A stretch of 64,000 nt of DNA from contig QZDX01000003.1 in the NCBI GenBank assembly GCA_009917555.1, positions 310,001-374,000 on the forward strand, written 5' to 3'. Source of the stretch: a bacterium 1XD21-13. Lineage in GTDB: Bacteria > Bacillota > Clostridia > Lachnospirales > Lachnospiraceae. A program made the translations under genes and the position numbers. The notes beneath the pieces are model-generated. The model was given only the letters and a program-made list of their open reading frames with translations, was not told where the DNA came from and ran no database searches. Positions 36,129 to 45,592 of the stretch are shown in pieces (position 1 is the stretch's first letter; each line of letters begins with the position of its first letter).

Positions 36129-36992
36129 ATGAAGCTGATCAAGAAAATAATAAAATTGGTGCGCGGCTTTTTAAAGGCCATGAATGAGGATCATGTAGGT
36201 GCTTATGCGGCTCAGAGCGCCTACTTTATTATGCTCTCCTTTATCCCCTTTATCATTCTTCTGCTGACGTTGATCCAGTATACCACGCTGACCCGGGCGG
36301 ATATCTATGGCGCGGCCCAGGTGATCTTCCCAGACAGCATGAATGGGTTTGTGATTGATATTATCAATGAGGTTTACAGCAAGACGGCGGTAACTGTCTC
36401 CCTGTCCGCTATCACAGCGGCATGGTCTGCAGGCAAGGGATTTCTGGCATTGATGCGAGGAATGAACTCTGTCTATGATGTGGAGGAGCAGCGGAATTAC
36501 ATTATTCTGCGGTTTCGATCTGCTATTTACACGATTGTATTCGTGATTTCCATTATTTTATCTTTGGTAGTGCTGGTGTTTGGTAATTCCATCCACCAGG
36601 CGGCGGTGGTGCACATGCCGTTTCTGGCCGTAATCACCGGTATGATTTTGCAGATGAAGGATATCGTTGCCATTGCCTTTTTCACCCTGGTGTTTATGCT
36701 GCTTTATAAATTTGTGCCCAATCGGAAAGCAAGACTGTTGAGCCAGGCACCGGGAGCCGTATTTTCCTCCGTCTGCTGGTATCTCTTTTCCATCGGATTT
36801 TCTCTGTATGTAACCTATACACCGGGCTTAAGCAATATGTACGGAAGCCTGACCACCATCATTCTTGCCATGCTGTGGCTGTACTTTTGTATGTATATCA
36901 TTCTTCTGGGTGCGGAGCTCAACTCCTACTTTGAAGAGCAGTTCCGTATGGTCAGCTATTACCGAAACCTGCTGAAAGGGAACAAAAAATAA
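36129..36992 (+). CDS. YihY/BrkB family membrane protein
   Basis: A 287-residue protein with about six membrane segments. The YihY/BrkB pattern is seen in AYAAQSAYFIMLSFIPFII, the SAITAAWSAGKGFLALMRGM loop, and NMYGSLTTIILAMLWLYFCM-IILLGAELN near the C-terminus. The family is widespread, once misannotated as ribonuclease BN, and its transport role is unsettled. The start overlaps no other gene. The flanks hold truncated AraC and ROK regulator genes, so this gene survives in a decaying patch. Confidence 0.88.
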   Translation: MKLIKKIIKLVRGFLKAMNEDHVGAYAAQSAYFIMLSFIPFIILLLTLIQYTTLTRADIYGAAQVIFPDSMNGFVIDIINEVYSKTAVTVSLSAITAAWSAGKGFLALMRGMNSVYDVEEQRNYIILRFRSAIYTIVFVISIILSLVVLVFGNSIHQAAVVHMPFLAVITGMILQMKDIVAIAFFTLVFMLLYKFVPNRKARLLSQAPGAVFSSVCWYLFSIGFSLYVTYTPGLSNMYGSLTTIILAMLWLYFCMYIILLGAELNSYFEEQFRMVSYYRNLLKGNKK

Positions 36993-37001
36993 CATCGACA
37001 G

Positions 37002-37742
37002 TCAAACAGTATCCAAAAAGGTCCGAATAAACAGAATTGCCGCACCGGAAGCTACGGAGCTATTTTCCTGTGCACCGATGCGTATAAAGTTTTCCTCTTC
37101 CGGGAATGCAGTACAGTCCTGCAGCTTGGAGAACAACACATCAATGTCCTGTTTGATTAAGTAGGGAGCCATGTGCCCGCCCAAAACGATTGAGCAGTCT
37201 AAAACCATGTGAAGATTATTCAATGCCATAGCTAAATAGTCAAGATAGCTTGTCCACCGCTGAACCTGCCGGGAAGCCCCCTGCCGGAGCCGGGTGAAGA
37301 AGTCTGACAGATTTTCCCCCTCTTCCAGCATGGCGTTCACGGAGCAATAACATTCCATGCACCCAAGCTTCCCGCAATAACAGGGCAGTCCGCCCTCTAT
37401 CAGCGTCATATGCTCCACAGTCCCGGTCCGCCCGGTGCGTCCTCGCTGGATTTGGCCGTGCATAATAATTGCCCCGCCTAAGTGAATACCCAGGGACAGG
37501 TAGATTATATTGGTCAATTCCGGGTTCCGCCACAGCTCTAAGGCAGCGGCACACTCGGCATCATGAATAAATCGAACCGGGCAGGAGAGTCTCTCTGACA
37601 AAGGATGAATCGTCAATCCGGTGCAATCCAAAATTTTCCCATACAGAATCCGCTGGCCATCCTCCGATGCTTTGGAGCAGGGCGAAAAACACTTGACAAT
37701 TCCGGAATAACTGTTATAAAATAAATTCCGATAGCAAAACAA
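37002..37742 (-). pseudogene. ROK-family protein lacking its N-terminal domains
   Basis: The 246-residue frame matches the C-terminal half of ROK repressors/kinases: NDA-like HDAECAAALELW, YLSLGIHLGGAIIMHG, the zinc cluster PCYCGKLGCMECYCS, and GGHMAPYLI with a final ASGAAILF. The N-terminal HTH and the first ATP-binding strand (DxGxT) are missing; the frame opens in AT-rich sequence with a weak start. It ends head-on against the YihY gene. Probably a truncated pseudogene, although a small expressed protein is not excluded. Confidence 0.65.
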
Positions 37743-37784
37743 AGTAAAATGCAGTGAAGGTGTTAAGTAGATGGTTTATCTTCT

Positions 37785-37985
37785 TCCAGAGAGGGATTGT
37801 CACCGGCTGAAAGCAGTCCCAGGTTCAGAGAATCATTGAATTTCCCACCGGAGCAGCGTCGCTGAAAGCAGAGTAGGCGGCGACGGATGTACACGTTACG
37901 TATGGAATGAGAGCCTGCACAGAGCAGGAATCTGGGTGGTACCGCGGAATTAATTTCGTCCCTTTAGAGGGGCGTATTTTATTTT
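37785..37985 (+). promoter_or_regulatory. T-box riboswitch, phenylalanine-type
   Basis: TGGGTGGTACCGCGG at 37933-37947 is the T-box motif. A terminator follows with CGTCCC/GGGGCG arms and a T-rich tail to about 37982. In Stem I the GAA...CCACCGGAGC context puts TTC or TTT (both Phe) at 37841-37844. It precedes pheS and pheT, the expected targets. Confidence 0.9.
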
Positions 37986-38061
37986 TGCGGTATTTTTGAT
38001 ACCCGGAAGATATACCTTTATGCACAAAAATCATGTGCAGATGAAAGAAAGGAAGATCAAG

Positions 38062-39081
38062 ATGAAAGAGAAATTGCAGAAAATCCGTGAACAGGCCATA
38101 GCACAGATTCAGTCGGCGGAAAATCTGAATAAACTGAATGACGTGCGTGTGGCAATTCTCGGGAAAAAAGGAGAATTAACCAGTGTCCTTAAGGGAATGA
38201 AAGACGTAGCCCCGGAGGATCGGCCCAAAGTCGGCCAGCTTGTAAATGAGACCCGTGAAGAGATTGAACGGGTTCTGGAGGAAGCCAGGAAGAAGATGGA
38301 GGCTTTTGTCCGTGAGGAAAAGTTAAAGGCCGAGGTGATTGACGTAACACTCCCGGCGAAAAAGAACCGTGTAGGCCACCGCCATCCCAACACCATTGCT
38401 TTGGAGGAAGTAGAGCGAATCTTCATTGGCATGGGTTATGAGGTAGTAGAGGGCCCGGAGATTGAATACGATCTCTATAATTTTGAAAAGCTGAATATTC
38501 CGGAGGGCCATCCGGCCAAGGATGAGCAGGATACATTCTATATTAACAAAGAGATCCTGCTGCGTACCCAGACTTCACCCTGTCAGGCCCGTGTGATGGA
38601 GCAGGGAAAGCTTCCCATCCGCATGATTGCACCGGGACGGGTATTCCGTTCCGACGAAGTAGACGCAACCCATTCCCCCTCTTTCCATCAGGTTGAGGGC
38701 CTGGTAGTAGATAAGAATATTACCTTTGCGGATTTGAAAGGTACCCTGGAGGAATTTGCAAAGGAATTGTTCGGGCCGGATACGAAAACCAAGTTCCGTC
38801 CCCATCATTTCCCGTTCACGGAACCAAGTGCCGAGGTAGACGTGAGCTGTTTCAAATGCGGCGGCAAGGGCTGCCGGTTCTGTAAGGGAAGCGGCTGGAT
38901 CGAGATCCTGGGCTGCGGCATGGTACATCCCCATGTATTGGAGATGTGCGGCATCGATCCGGAGCAGTACACAGGCTTTGCTTTCGGCGTAGGACTGGAG
39001 CGTATCGCCCTGCTGAAATACGAGATTGACGATATGCGGCTGCTGTATGAGAACGATATTCGGTTTTTGGGACAATTTTGA
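38062..39081 (+). CDS. pheS: Phenylalanyl-tRNA synthetase alpha subunit
   Basis: A 339-residue class II synthetase subunit. It has the N-terminal coiled coil (residues 1-85), motif 2-type [23 protein letters not shown] and motif 3 [15 protein letters not shown]. The Phe-binding loop [14 protein letters not shown] is present. Start at 38062 follows AAGGAAG; the frame extends upstream only from a TTG inside the T-box terminator. It is transcribed from behind the Phe T-box leader together with pheT, 164 bases downstream. That spacer holds no recognisable element apart from the pheT AGGAGG. Confidence 0.96.
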   Translation: MKEKLQKIREQAIAQIQSAENLNKLNDVRVAILGKKGELTSVLKGMKDVAPEDRPKVGQLVNETREEIERVLEEARKKMEAFVREEKLKAEVIDVTLPAKKNRVGHRHPNTIALEEVERIFIGMGYEVVEGPEIEYDLYNFEKLNIPEGHPAKDEQDTFYINKEILLRTQTSPCQARVMEQGKLPIRMIAPGRVFRSDEVDATHSPSFHQVEGLVVDKNITFADLKGTLEEFAKELFGPDTKTKFRPHHFPFTEPSAEVDVSCFKCGGKGCRFCKGSGWIEILGCGMVHPHVLEMCGIDPEQYTGFAFGVGLERIALLKYEIDDMRLLYENDIRFLGQF

Positions 39082-39245
39082 TACAATTCAGCCATGCATA
39101 AAGGCAGAGAAGCAGACCATGCAGATATTATCTGCAATGGGCTGGTTATCTGACTTTATATAGGGCGTTTAGCCCAAGCGAGACAGAGCAAAGCGAAGTC
39201 GAGCGTGCATGGCGTACGGATTAGATGTAAATATAGGAGGAAAAT

Positions 39246-41672
39246 ATGGATACATCATTATCATGGATTAAAGCATACGTGCCGGATCTTGACGTAACGG
39301 CACAGGAATATACGGATGCAATGACCCTGTCCGGAACAAAGGTGGAGGGTTATACGGCTCTGGATGCGGATTTGGAAAATATCATCATCGGGCAGATTTT
39401 GAAAATAGAGCGTCACCCGGACGCAGATAAGCTGGTGGTATGCCAGGTAGACGTAGGCGGGGAGGCTCCGGTACAGATTGTAACAGGCGCCCCCAACGTA
39501 GAGGAGGGCCAGAAAATACCGGTAGTCTTAGACGGCGGCCGTGTGGCAGGCGGCCACGATGGCAAGCTGACCCCGGGCGGCATCAGGATCAAAAAAGGCA
39601 AGCTGCGGGGCGTGGAATCAAACGGCATGATGTGCTCTATTGAGGAGCTGGGACAGACCAGAGAGATGTACCCGGAAGCTCCGGAAAACGGAATCTATAT
39701 CTTTCCGGAGGATGCCGGTGTAAAAGTGGGGGAGAGTGCCATCAAAGCCCTGGGTCTTGATGATGTGATTTTTGAATATGAGATCACCTCCAATCGTGTG
39801 GATTGCTACAGCGTCATCGGAATTGCAAGAGAAGCGGCGGCAACTTTCCGCAAGAAATTTATCCTGCCGGAGGTAAAGGTAAAGGGAAGCGGCGGCGATG
39901 TGAATGATTATATCCGGGTAGACGTAAAGGATGCGGATCTCTGCCCCCGTTACTGTGCGAGGGTGGTAAAAAATATCAAGCTGGGACCCTCACCAAAGTG
40001 GATGCAGCGTCGCCTTGCAGTAAACGGAATCCGTCCCATTAACAATATCGTAGACATTACCAACTACGTGATGGAGGAATACGGCCAGCCCATGCACGCC
40101 TACGATTTGGACACCATTGCGGGCAATCAAATCTTGGTACGCCGTGCAGAAAAGAATGAAAAGTTCGTCACACTGGACGGGCAGGAGCGTACCATGGATG
40201 ATTCTGTACTGATGATTTGCGACGGAGAGAAAGCCATTGGTATCGCCGGAATCATGGGCGGAGAAAATTCTATGATCACGGACAATGTAAAAACCATGCT
40301 TTTTGAGGCAGCCTGTTTTGACGGCGTCAACATTCGGCTTTCCGCAAAGAAAGTAGGACTTCGCACCGAGGCTTCCGGAAAATTCGAGAAAGGGCTGGAT
40401 CCAAACAACGCACAGGCTGCCATCGATCGAGCCTGCCAGCTTATTGAGGAGCTGGGAGCCGGGGAAGTGGTAGACGGCATGGTGGATGTGTATACCGGAA
40501 TTAAGGAACCTATCCGGGTGCCCTTTGATGCAGATAAGATCAATGCCCTTTTGGGAACAGATATCACAAAAGAGCAGATGCTTTCCTACCTCCACATGGT
40601 AGAACTGGAGTATGACGAGCATACAGGGGAGATTCTGGTACCCACTTTCCGCCAGGATGTCCTGCGTCTGGCAGATCTGGCAGAGGAGGTAGCCCGGTTC
40701 TACGGCTATGACAACATTCCAACAACCCTGCCTACCGGAGAGGCAACCACCGGAAAGCTGCCCTTTAAGCTTCGGGTAGAAGCAGTAGCCAGGGATATTG
40801 CGGAATTCTGCGGTTTCTCTCAGGGAATGACCTATTCCTTTGAGAGTCCCAAGGTTTTCGACAAGCTGCTTCTTGAGGAGGAGAATCCCCTGCGTCGTGC
40901 CATTACCATTTCCAATCCCTTAGGAGAGGATTTCAGCATTATGCGGACCACCTCCCTGAACGGGATGCTTACTTCTTTGGCTACCAACTACAACCGGAGA
41001 AACAAAAACGTCCGTCTCTATGAGCTGGGAAATATTTATATTGCGGAGGAGCTTCCCCTGACCGGACTTCCCGACGAGCGGATGCAGTTTACCCTGGGTA
41101 TGTACGGAGAGGGAGACTTCTACACCATGAAAGGTGTGGTGGAAGAGTTCTTTGACAAAATCGGCCTGTACAAAAAGGAGGTCTACGATCCCAAGTCGGG
41201 CAAGCCATTCCTGCATCCTGGCCGTCAGGCGAATATCATTTACTGCGGCAAGGTAGTAGGCTATCTGGGAGAGGTGCATCCTACCGTGGCAGACACCTAT
41301 GGAATCGGAGAGAGAGCCTATGTGGCAGTGCTCGATATGCCCGCCATAGAGCCATTTGCTACTTTTGAACGGAAATACGAGGGGATTGCAAAATACCCGG
41401 CGGTAAATCGAGATATTTCTATGGTAATCCCCAAGTCCGTTTTGGCCGGGCAGATTGAGGAGGTCATTGAAAATAAGGGAGGAAGCTACCTGGAGAGTTA
41501 TCAGCTCTTTGATGTGTACGAGGGATCCCAGATTAAGCAGGGTTATAAATCTATGGCTTATTCTATTGTATTCCGGGCCAAGGATAAGACATTGGAGGAA
41601 GCGGACGTGGCTTCGGCTATGAAGCGGATTCTCAAAGGCTTAGAGGCGCTGGATGCGGAGCTGAGGCAGTAG
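39246..41672 (+). CDS. pheT: Phenylalanyl-tRNA synthetase beta subunit
   Basis: An 808-residue subunit with the usual domain order: EMAP-II-like tRNA-binding domain (about residues 40-155), B3/B4 editing domain (about 205-395, PVNNIVDITNYVMEEYGQP-type loop), B5 (about 405-480), catalytic-like core and C-terminal FDX-ACB anticodon-binding domain (about 715-808, KYPAVNRDISMVIP). Full length for bacteria. AGGAGGAAAAT precedes ATG 39246. Followed by a strong bidirectional terminator. Confidence 0.96.
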   Translation: MDTSLSWIKAYVPDLDVTAQEYTDAMTLSGTKVEGYTALDADLENIIIGQILKIERHPDADKLVVCQVDVGGEAPVQIVTGAPNVEEGQKIPVVLDGGRVAGGHDGKLTPGGIRIKKGKLRGVESNGMMCSIEELGQTREMYPEAPENGIYIFPEDAGVKVGESAIKALGLDDVIFEYEITSNRVDCYSVIGIAREAAATFRKKFILPEVKVKGSGGDVNDYIRVDVKDADLCPRYCARVVKNIKLGPSPKWMQRRLAVNGIRPINNIVDITNYVMEEYGQPMHAYDLDTIAGNQILVRRAEKNEKFVTLDGQERTMDDSVLMICDGEKAIGIAGIMGGENSMITDNVKTMLFEAACFDGVNIRLSAKKVGLRTEASGKFEKGLDPNNAQAAIDRACQLIEELGAGEVVDGMVDVYTGIKEPIRVPFDADKINALLGTDITKEQMLSYLHMVELEYDEHTGEILVPTFRQDVLRLADLAEEVARFYGYDNIPTTLPTGEATTGKLPFKLRVEAVARDIAEFCGFSQGMTYSFESPKVFDKLLLEEENPLRRAITISNPLGEDFSIMRTTSLNGMLTSLATNYNRRNKNVRLYELGNIYIAEELPLTGLPDERMQFTLGMYGEGDFYTMKGVVEEFFDKIGLYKKEVYDPKSGKPFLHPGRQANIIYCGKVVGYLGEVHPTVADTYGIGERAYVAVLDMPAIEPFATFERKYEGIAKYPAVNRDISMVIPKSVLAGQIEEVIENKGGSYLESYQLFDVYEGSQIKQGYKSMAYSIVFRAKDKTLEEADVASAMKRILKGLEALDAELRQ

Positions 41673-41679
41673 TAGGTAA

Positions 41680-41747
41680 AAAACTGCCAAATCAGGAAGC
41701 AAATGTACAAAGTACAAAATCCTGGTTTGGCAGTTTTCTTATTTTTT
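41680..41747. terminator. Bidirectional terminator after pheT
   Basis: AAAACTGCCAAA (41680-41691) pairs with TTTGGCAGTTTT (41726-41737), with CAGGA/TCCTG inside. T-rich tails exist on both strands and serve pheT and the convergent membrane gene. Confidence 0.85.
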
Positions 41748-42245
41748 CTCACGCTTTCTTTTTACCATTTCCGACCTTGAAATAACCTCTATTTTATCCC
41801 GATTGATGCGGGCATTCCATCCGTTTAAAAAGAAGAAAATAGCTGCATGTATCATGAAAAGTATGACGGTCAGGGGAATCATAGGATTGTCATACCATCC
41901 AAGCCAGAAGTAGGCGGTAATACAGACACCATACCATACTGCAAGGATAGCTGTTATGCAGTAATCCACAAGCCCTAAAAGTGAGAGCCGGGCAGGATAT
42001 TGATTGACAAAATACCGATTATAGAGCAAAGGGATATTGGTACTCATGTAGTTATGATATCCAATATATCTTGGAATCAAAAGTCTTGCAAGCCGTGGAT
42101 TAGAGATTTCAATATATGCTTGAATGCGGTTTGTTTCATTCCACCAGGCGCTGTAACGGCAGGTGAAAATGCCCAAAAACCAGATAACGCCAACCAAGAA
42201 GAGCAGCCAGAGTCCGAGAATAAGAAAAAGATATACAATAAACAT
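41739..42245 (-). CDS. Hypothetical membrane protein, three helices
   Basis: A 168-residue protein with helices at about residues 2-26, 92-115 and 122-142, and a polar segment between the first two containing IEISNPRLARLLIPRYIGYH. The C-terminus is strongly basic (KRKREKK). I recognise no family. It ends inside the pheT terminator region. A GGAGG-like site precedes the ATG at 42245 on the minus strand. Confidence 0.65.
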   Translation of the reverse strand: MFIVYLFLILGLWLLFLVGVIWFLGIFTCRYSAWWNETNRIQAYIEISNPRLARLLIPRYIGYHNYMSTNIPLLYNRYFVNQYPARLSLLGLVDYCITAILAVWYGVCITAYFWLGWYDNPMIPLTVILFMIHAAIFFFLNGWNARINRDKIEVISRSEMVKRKREKK

Positions 42246-42469
42246 CAGTTTTTCCTCCCTGTTGCAGATATGCTGTAGATGACCTTATTTTATCATGCTG
42301 TTATGATTGAGACAAGAATTTTGGCAAAATTTAAAGGCTTATAATTCTATATATGCTTACAAATTTGACCGGCTGGTTGAAAAAGAATCTGTGAACTGGT
42401 AGAATTTTATGAAGAGTAAAAGATCTGGATTTAATAAGATATATCAAACAATGGGTGGAAGGTGAGGAA

Positions 42470-43189
42470 ATGCTAAGAATAGCAATCTGCGACGACGAGC
42501 AGGAGGCGGTAGACGCCCACAGGCAAGCCGTGGAGGGAGCTCTTGGGAGTTGCCGGGCGGTGGGAGAAATAGTTACATATACCAGGAGCGACAACCTGTT
42601 CTGTGACATTGTGGAGGACGGCTTTCATTTTGATCTGATTCTCCTGGACATTGAGATGCCGGGCAGAACGGGAATGGAGCTGGCGAAAGCATTCCGTCCG
42701 GTGCTGCCCCATGTGAAGATTATCTTTATTACCTCCCACGTGGAGTACGCCATTGATGCCTACGAGCTGTCCATTTTCCGCTATGTGCCCAAGCATGATG
42801 AGGGAGGGCGCCTTTTGTCGGCGCTTACGGATGCCATCTGCCTGCTGATGCTGGAGGATGGCAAGGTGTATACCATCCGGACCAGCAGCCGCCTGGAAAA
42901 AATTCCTTACCGGGAGATTTATTTTATTGAGCGGGACGGGAAAAATGCCAGCATTACCTGGGAAAATGGCATCTCCAAGGTTCGGGGCAGCCTGCAGCAG
43001 ATTTATGAGGAGCTGGCGTCGGAGGAATTTATTTTCATTGACAGGGGATGCATTGTCAACCTCATCCATGTGATGCAGGTAAAAAATGGCATGGTCTTTC
43101 TGGGAAATGGCGCCTCTCTTCCGGTGAGCCGTTCCCATCTGCAGGGGGTTAAGGAGCAAATCAATACCTATTGGGGGATGCACATATGA
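42470..43189 (+). CDS. LytTR-type response regulator
   Basis: A 239-residue response regulator. The receiver domain occupies about residues 1-120 with acidic pocket DDEQEA, phosphoacceptor Asp60 in LILLDIEMPG and the conserved Lys/Pro region YVPKH. A LytTR DNA-binding domain covers about 130-239 (IYFIERDGKNASITWENG, FIFIDRGCIVNLIHV). This family binds direct repeats and controls bacteriocin, quorum or cell-wall genes. GGTGAGG at 42461-42467 sets ATG 42470. The histidine kinase gene overlaps its stop by four bases. Confidence 0.93.
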   Translation: MLRIAICDDEQEAVDAHRQAVEGALGSCRAVGEIVTYTRSDNLFCDIVEDGFHFDLILLDIEMPGRTGMELAKAFRPVLPHVKIIFITSHVEYAIDAYELSIFRYVPKHDEGGRLLSALTDAICLLMLEDGKVYTIRTSSRLEKIPYREIYFIERDGKNASITWENGISKVRGSLQQIYEELASEEFIFIDRGCIVNLIHVMQVKNGMVFLGNGASLPVSRSHLQGVKEQINTYWGMHI

Positions 43190-44487
43190 GACAGGGAATG
43201 CTAATTTTGTCCGTATTTCTCACAGGAGGCTTGCGGGCCTGGCTGTATTTTCTTCTGGCAGACCATGTGTTGGAAAAAAAGGCTTTGCCAGAGGAGAGAA
43301 AAATCTTTCTTGGAGCGGCAGGGGCAGGAGGAATGGCGGTCCTTCTTTTTTGGCTGCCCGTTCCGGACTATGGAAGGATGTTTTTGGAGGCTCTTTATCT
43401 TGGGGTCTGCGGGGCCTGGCTTCTGGGAACCGAAGTGCGGATGAGCCTCTTTTTGGGGACATTTTATGAGATTGCCTTTTCCCTCTGGCAGCTTCTGCTA
43501 TCGGCTTCCTTGGGGCTGTGGCGTGATTCCGGGGCCTTTTTGGACGGAAGGTGCCCGCAGGGACAGGCGGGTGCCTGGCTGACCCTTGGGGCTTTGGGGC
43601 TTGTGGCCCTCTATGGGGCAAGGCGTCAGGAAATGTCGGAGCAGGAGCGTTTTCGCCTGCTGTCCCTTCCTGTTCTGGCAGGATTTTTGGGAATCATTAC
43701 CCTGTCGGAGCAGAAGGCGCCTTTTCTGTCTGAGGAGATGTTGGATGTGTGGACCCTTTTGTCCCTGGTTCTCTTGATGGGCCTTCTGGTCTTTCATATG
43801 AACCGGCAGTACCGAATGGAGCAGGAGCTCTCAAGGCTTAAGGCAGAGCAGGCGGAGCTTTTGGAGCGTGATTACCAGGCGCTTAATCAGTCCTATGGGG
43901 CAAATGCCAGGCTTTTTCATGATGTGAACCGCCACCTGGAGGCCCTTTACCGGCTGCTTTCCCAGGAGCACTATGAAGAGGCCAGGGCATATCTGGAGGA
44001 CTTGCAGGCCCCTGTCCGGGAGCTGGCGGAAACGGTGTATACCGGGGATGAGGCGGTGGATTATCTTCTGAACAGCCGAATGGCGGCAGCGGTCAGAGAG
44101 GGGATTATCTTGGAGATTAAGGTGGAATTTCCCAGGCGCAGCAATTTGCGCAGTGCGGATCTCTGCGCGATCCTGGGCAATCTCCTGGACAATGCGCTGG
44201 AGGCGGTCAGAAAGGTGGCGGAGCCGGAGGAACGAAAGGCGGTCCTTACCATCCGCCGGATTCACCAGATGGTTGTGATCAAGGTGGAAAATACCTTCGC
44301 GGAGGATGTGAGAGATCATGAGGGAGAGCTGAAAACCACAAAAACGGACGGAGGCTTACACGGCTGGGGGCTGAAAAGTGTCCGGACTGCGGCAGAGAAG
44401 TATGAGGGAGCCCTTCGCACCTCCTGGGAGGGAGGCTGGTTTCGGGCAGTGGTGACACTTGTTTACCAGGGGGCAGCCGATAGATAA
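43186..44487 (+). CDS. GHKL sensor histidine kinase (AgrC-like)
   Basis: A 433-residue kinase. About six hydrophobic helices fill the first ~200 residues, followed by a coiled coil (QYRMEQELSRLKAEQAELL). The H-box has His245 in LFHDVNRHLEAL. The ATPase N-box LGNLLDNALEAV and G-box GLHGWGLKSVRTAAEKY are intact. This layout is typical of peptide-sensing AgrC/ComD kinases paired with LytTR regulators. The ATG at 43186 overlaps the regulator stop (ATGA), so the two genes form one operon. No candidate AgrD peptide or AgrB protease is adjacent. Confidence 0.92.
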   Translation: MRQGMLILSVFLTGGLRAWLYFLLADHVLEKKALPEERKIFLGAAGAGGMAVLLFWLPVPDYGRMFLEALYLGVCGAWLLGTEVRMSLFLGTFYEIAFSLWQLLLSASLGLWRDSGAFLDGRCPQGQAGAWLTLGALGLVALYGARRQEMSEQERFRLLSLPVLAGFLGIITLSEQKAPFLSEEMLDVWTLLSLVLLMGLLVFHMNRQYRMEQELSRLKAEQAELLERDYQALNQSYGANARLFHDVNRHLEALYRLLSQEHYEEARAYLEDLQAPVRELAETVYTGDEAVDYLLNSRMAAAVREGIILEIKVEFPRRSNLRSADLCAILGNLLDNALEAVRKVAEPEERKAVLTIRRIHQMVVIKVENTFAEDVRDHEGELKTTKTDGGLHGWGLKSVRTAAEKYEGALRTSWEGGWFRAVVTLVYQGAADR

Positions 44488-44521
44488 TTTTTGTCAAAGG
44501 TACGATTGTTTGTGTTGTATG

Positions 44522-44570
44522 AAAGAGCTTACACTTGTTTAGCAAATCAGTGAGACTCTTTTTTGTTTTC
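44522..44570 (+). terminator. Terminator after the histidine kinase gene
   Basis: AAAGAG/CTCTTT with inner CACT/AGTG pairs, followed by a T-rich tail. The stem is interrupted, so strength is uncertain. Confidence 0.5.
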
Positions 44571-44674
44571 TATCCAATCGTGGTCAAAAACCAACCGATT
44601 GTGGACATTTTGGCAGGGGCCCTTTTTTTGATCTATCCTTGGAACATAGAAAACAGCAAGAATTTGCGACTTTA

Positions 44675-44700
44675 CCCTTTAGTGCTGTCGCACAGCGACT
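44675..44700 (+). repeat. Intergenic repeat copy 4
   Basis: The core from CCCTTTAGTGC to CACAGCGACT with a GTCGC/GCGAC hairpin, preceded by GCGACTTTA (the right arm of the long form) but without its left partner nearby. It ends 18 bases before ATG 44719, and AGGAGG lies in the gap. Confidence 0.7.
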
Positions 44701-44718
44701 ATAATAGGAGGATTTTGT

Positions 44719-44874
44719 ATGCGTCATATTTGGATTCGTAGTATTTTGGCTTTGGTTTGGCTGGCAGCGGCTATCGTAAGCGGAGGCGCGCTGTATGTGG
44801 TTCTGGGCTTGGTATTTCTTGTTTCTGCTTACTCCTCATGGAGGCAGGAGAAGAAAGGGAAGGGAGATGAGTAG
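44719..44874 (+). CDS. Small two-helix membrane protein (51 residues)
   Basis: MRHIWIRSILALVWLAAAIV opens a 51-residue product with two closely spaced hydrophobic helices (about 8-21 and 25-42) and a charged tail rich in Lys, Glu and Gly. AGGAGG at 44706-44711 gives a strong start. The ABC ATPase gene starts 2 bases after its stop, and repeat copy 4 forms its leader. Such short proteins commonly accompany small ABC exporters as accessory subunits; no characterised family is recognised. Confidence 0.65.
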   Translation: MRHIWIRSILALVWLAAAIVSGGALYVVLGLVFLVSAYSSWRQEKKGKGDE

Positions 44875-44876
44875 AA

Positions 44877-45581
44877 ATGGCAGCGGCATTATCTATTCAA
44901 AACCTAAACGCCTGGTACACGCCGGGAAAGCCAGTGCTGACCGGGCTTTCCCTGGAGCTTCAGGAGCATGAGGTTATAGGACTGATAGGGCTAAATGGGG
45001 CGGGAAAGACAACTCTTTTGAATATCCTCTCAGGTATTCACAGAGACTTTCAGTCAGACGGGCAAAAAAGAAAGGGAATGCCGGTATCCTTTCGGGACGA
45101 GAGCTTTAAAGGATGCCGCTACACGGTCTTTGCGGAGGATCACTCCTTTTCCTTCTTTACCTTTCGAGAATACCTTTCCTATGTATTTCAGGCTTATAAA
45201 AAGCCGGTTCCCAGGGTGGAGGATTTGGTACAGGGCTTTGGGTTTGAGGCATATACGGATAAGCTTTTCGGGGATTTGTCCATGGGAAACCGGAAAAAGG
45301 CGTTTCTTATCACGGCATTTGCCCTGAAGCCGGAGCTTTTATTTTTGGATGAACCGGTAAATGGCCTGGATTTTTCCGGTACGGAATTTTTATATCAGAA
45401 GATAAGGGAATATGGGGATTACGGAACCCTGCTGTTTTCGTCACATATTTTGGAGAGTATCACCCTCACGGCGAATAGGGTACTGGTGCTTAAGGAAGGG
45501 CGGATTAGCAGGAGCTTTTCCCATGAAGAGATGAAGGCGGAAGAGATTCGAAGAGCTTTGGGTATTACGGAACTGGAATAA
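44877..45581 (+). CDS. ABC transporter ATP-binding protein
   Basis: A 234-residue ATPase with Walker A GLNGAGKTTLL, Walker B LLFLDEPVNGLD and switch His in LFSSHILE. The signature motif is atypical: LSMGNRKK instead of LSGGQ-QR. This, together with the short length, fits the CcmA/EcsA-like group working with poorly conserved permeases. It begins 2 bases after the 51-residue membrane protein and 11 bases before the permease. The three genes likely form one exporter, perhaps controlled by the adjacent LytTR two-component system. Confidence 0.88.
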   Translation: MAAALSIQNLNAWYTPGKPVLTGLSLELQEHEVIGLIGLNGAGKTTLLNILSGIHRDFQSDGQKRKGMPVSFRDESFKGCRYTVFAEDHSFSFFTFREYLSYVFQAYKKPVPRVEDLVQGFGFEAYTDKLFGDLSMGNRKKAFLITAFALKPELLFLDEPVNGLDFSGTEFLYQKIREYGDYGTLLFSSHILESITLTANRVLVLKEGRISRSFSHEEMKAEEIRRALGITELE

Positions 45582-45592
45582 GGAGAACGGCA

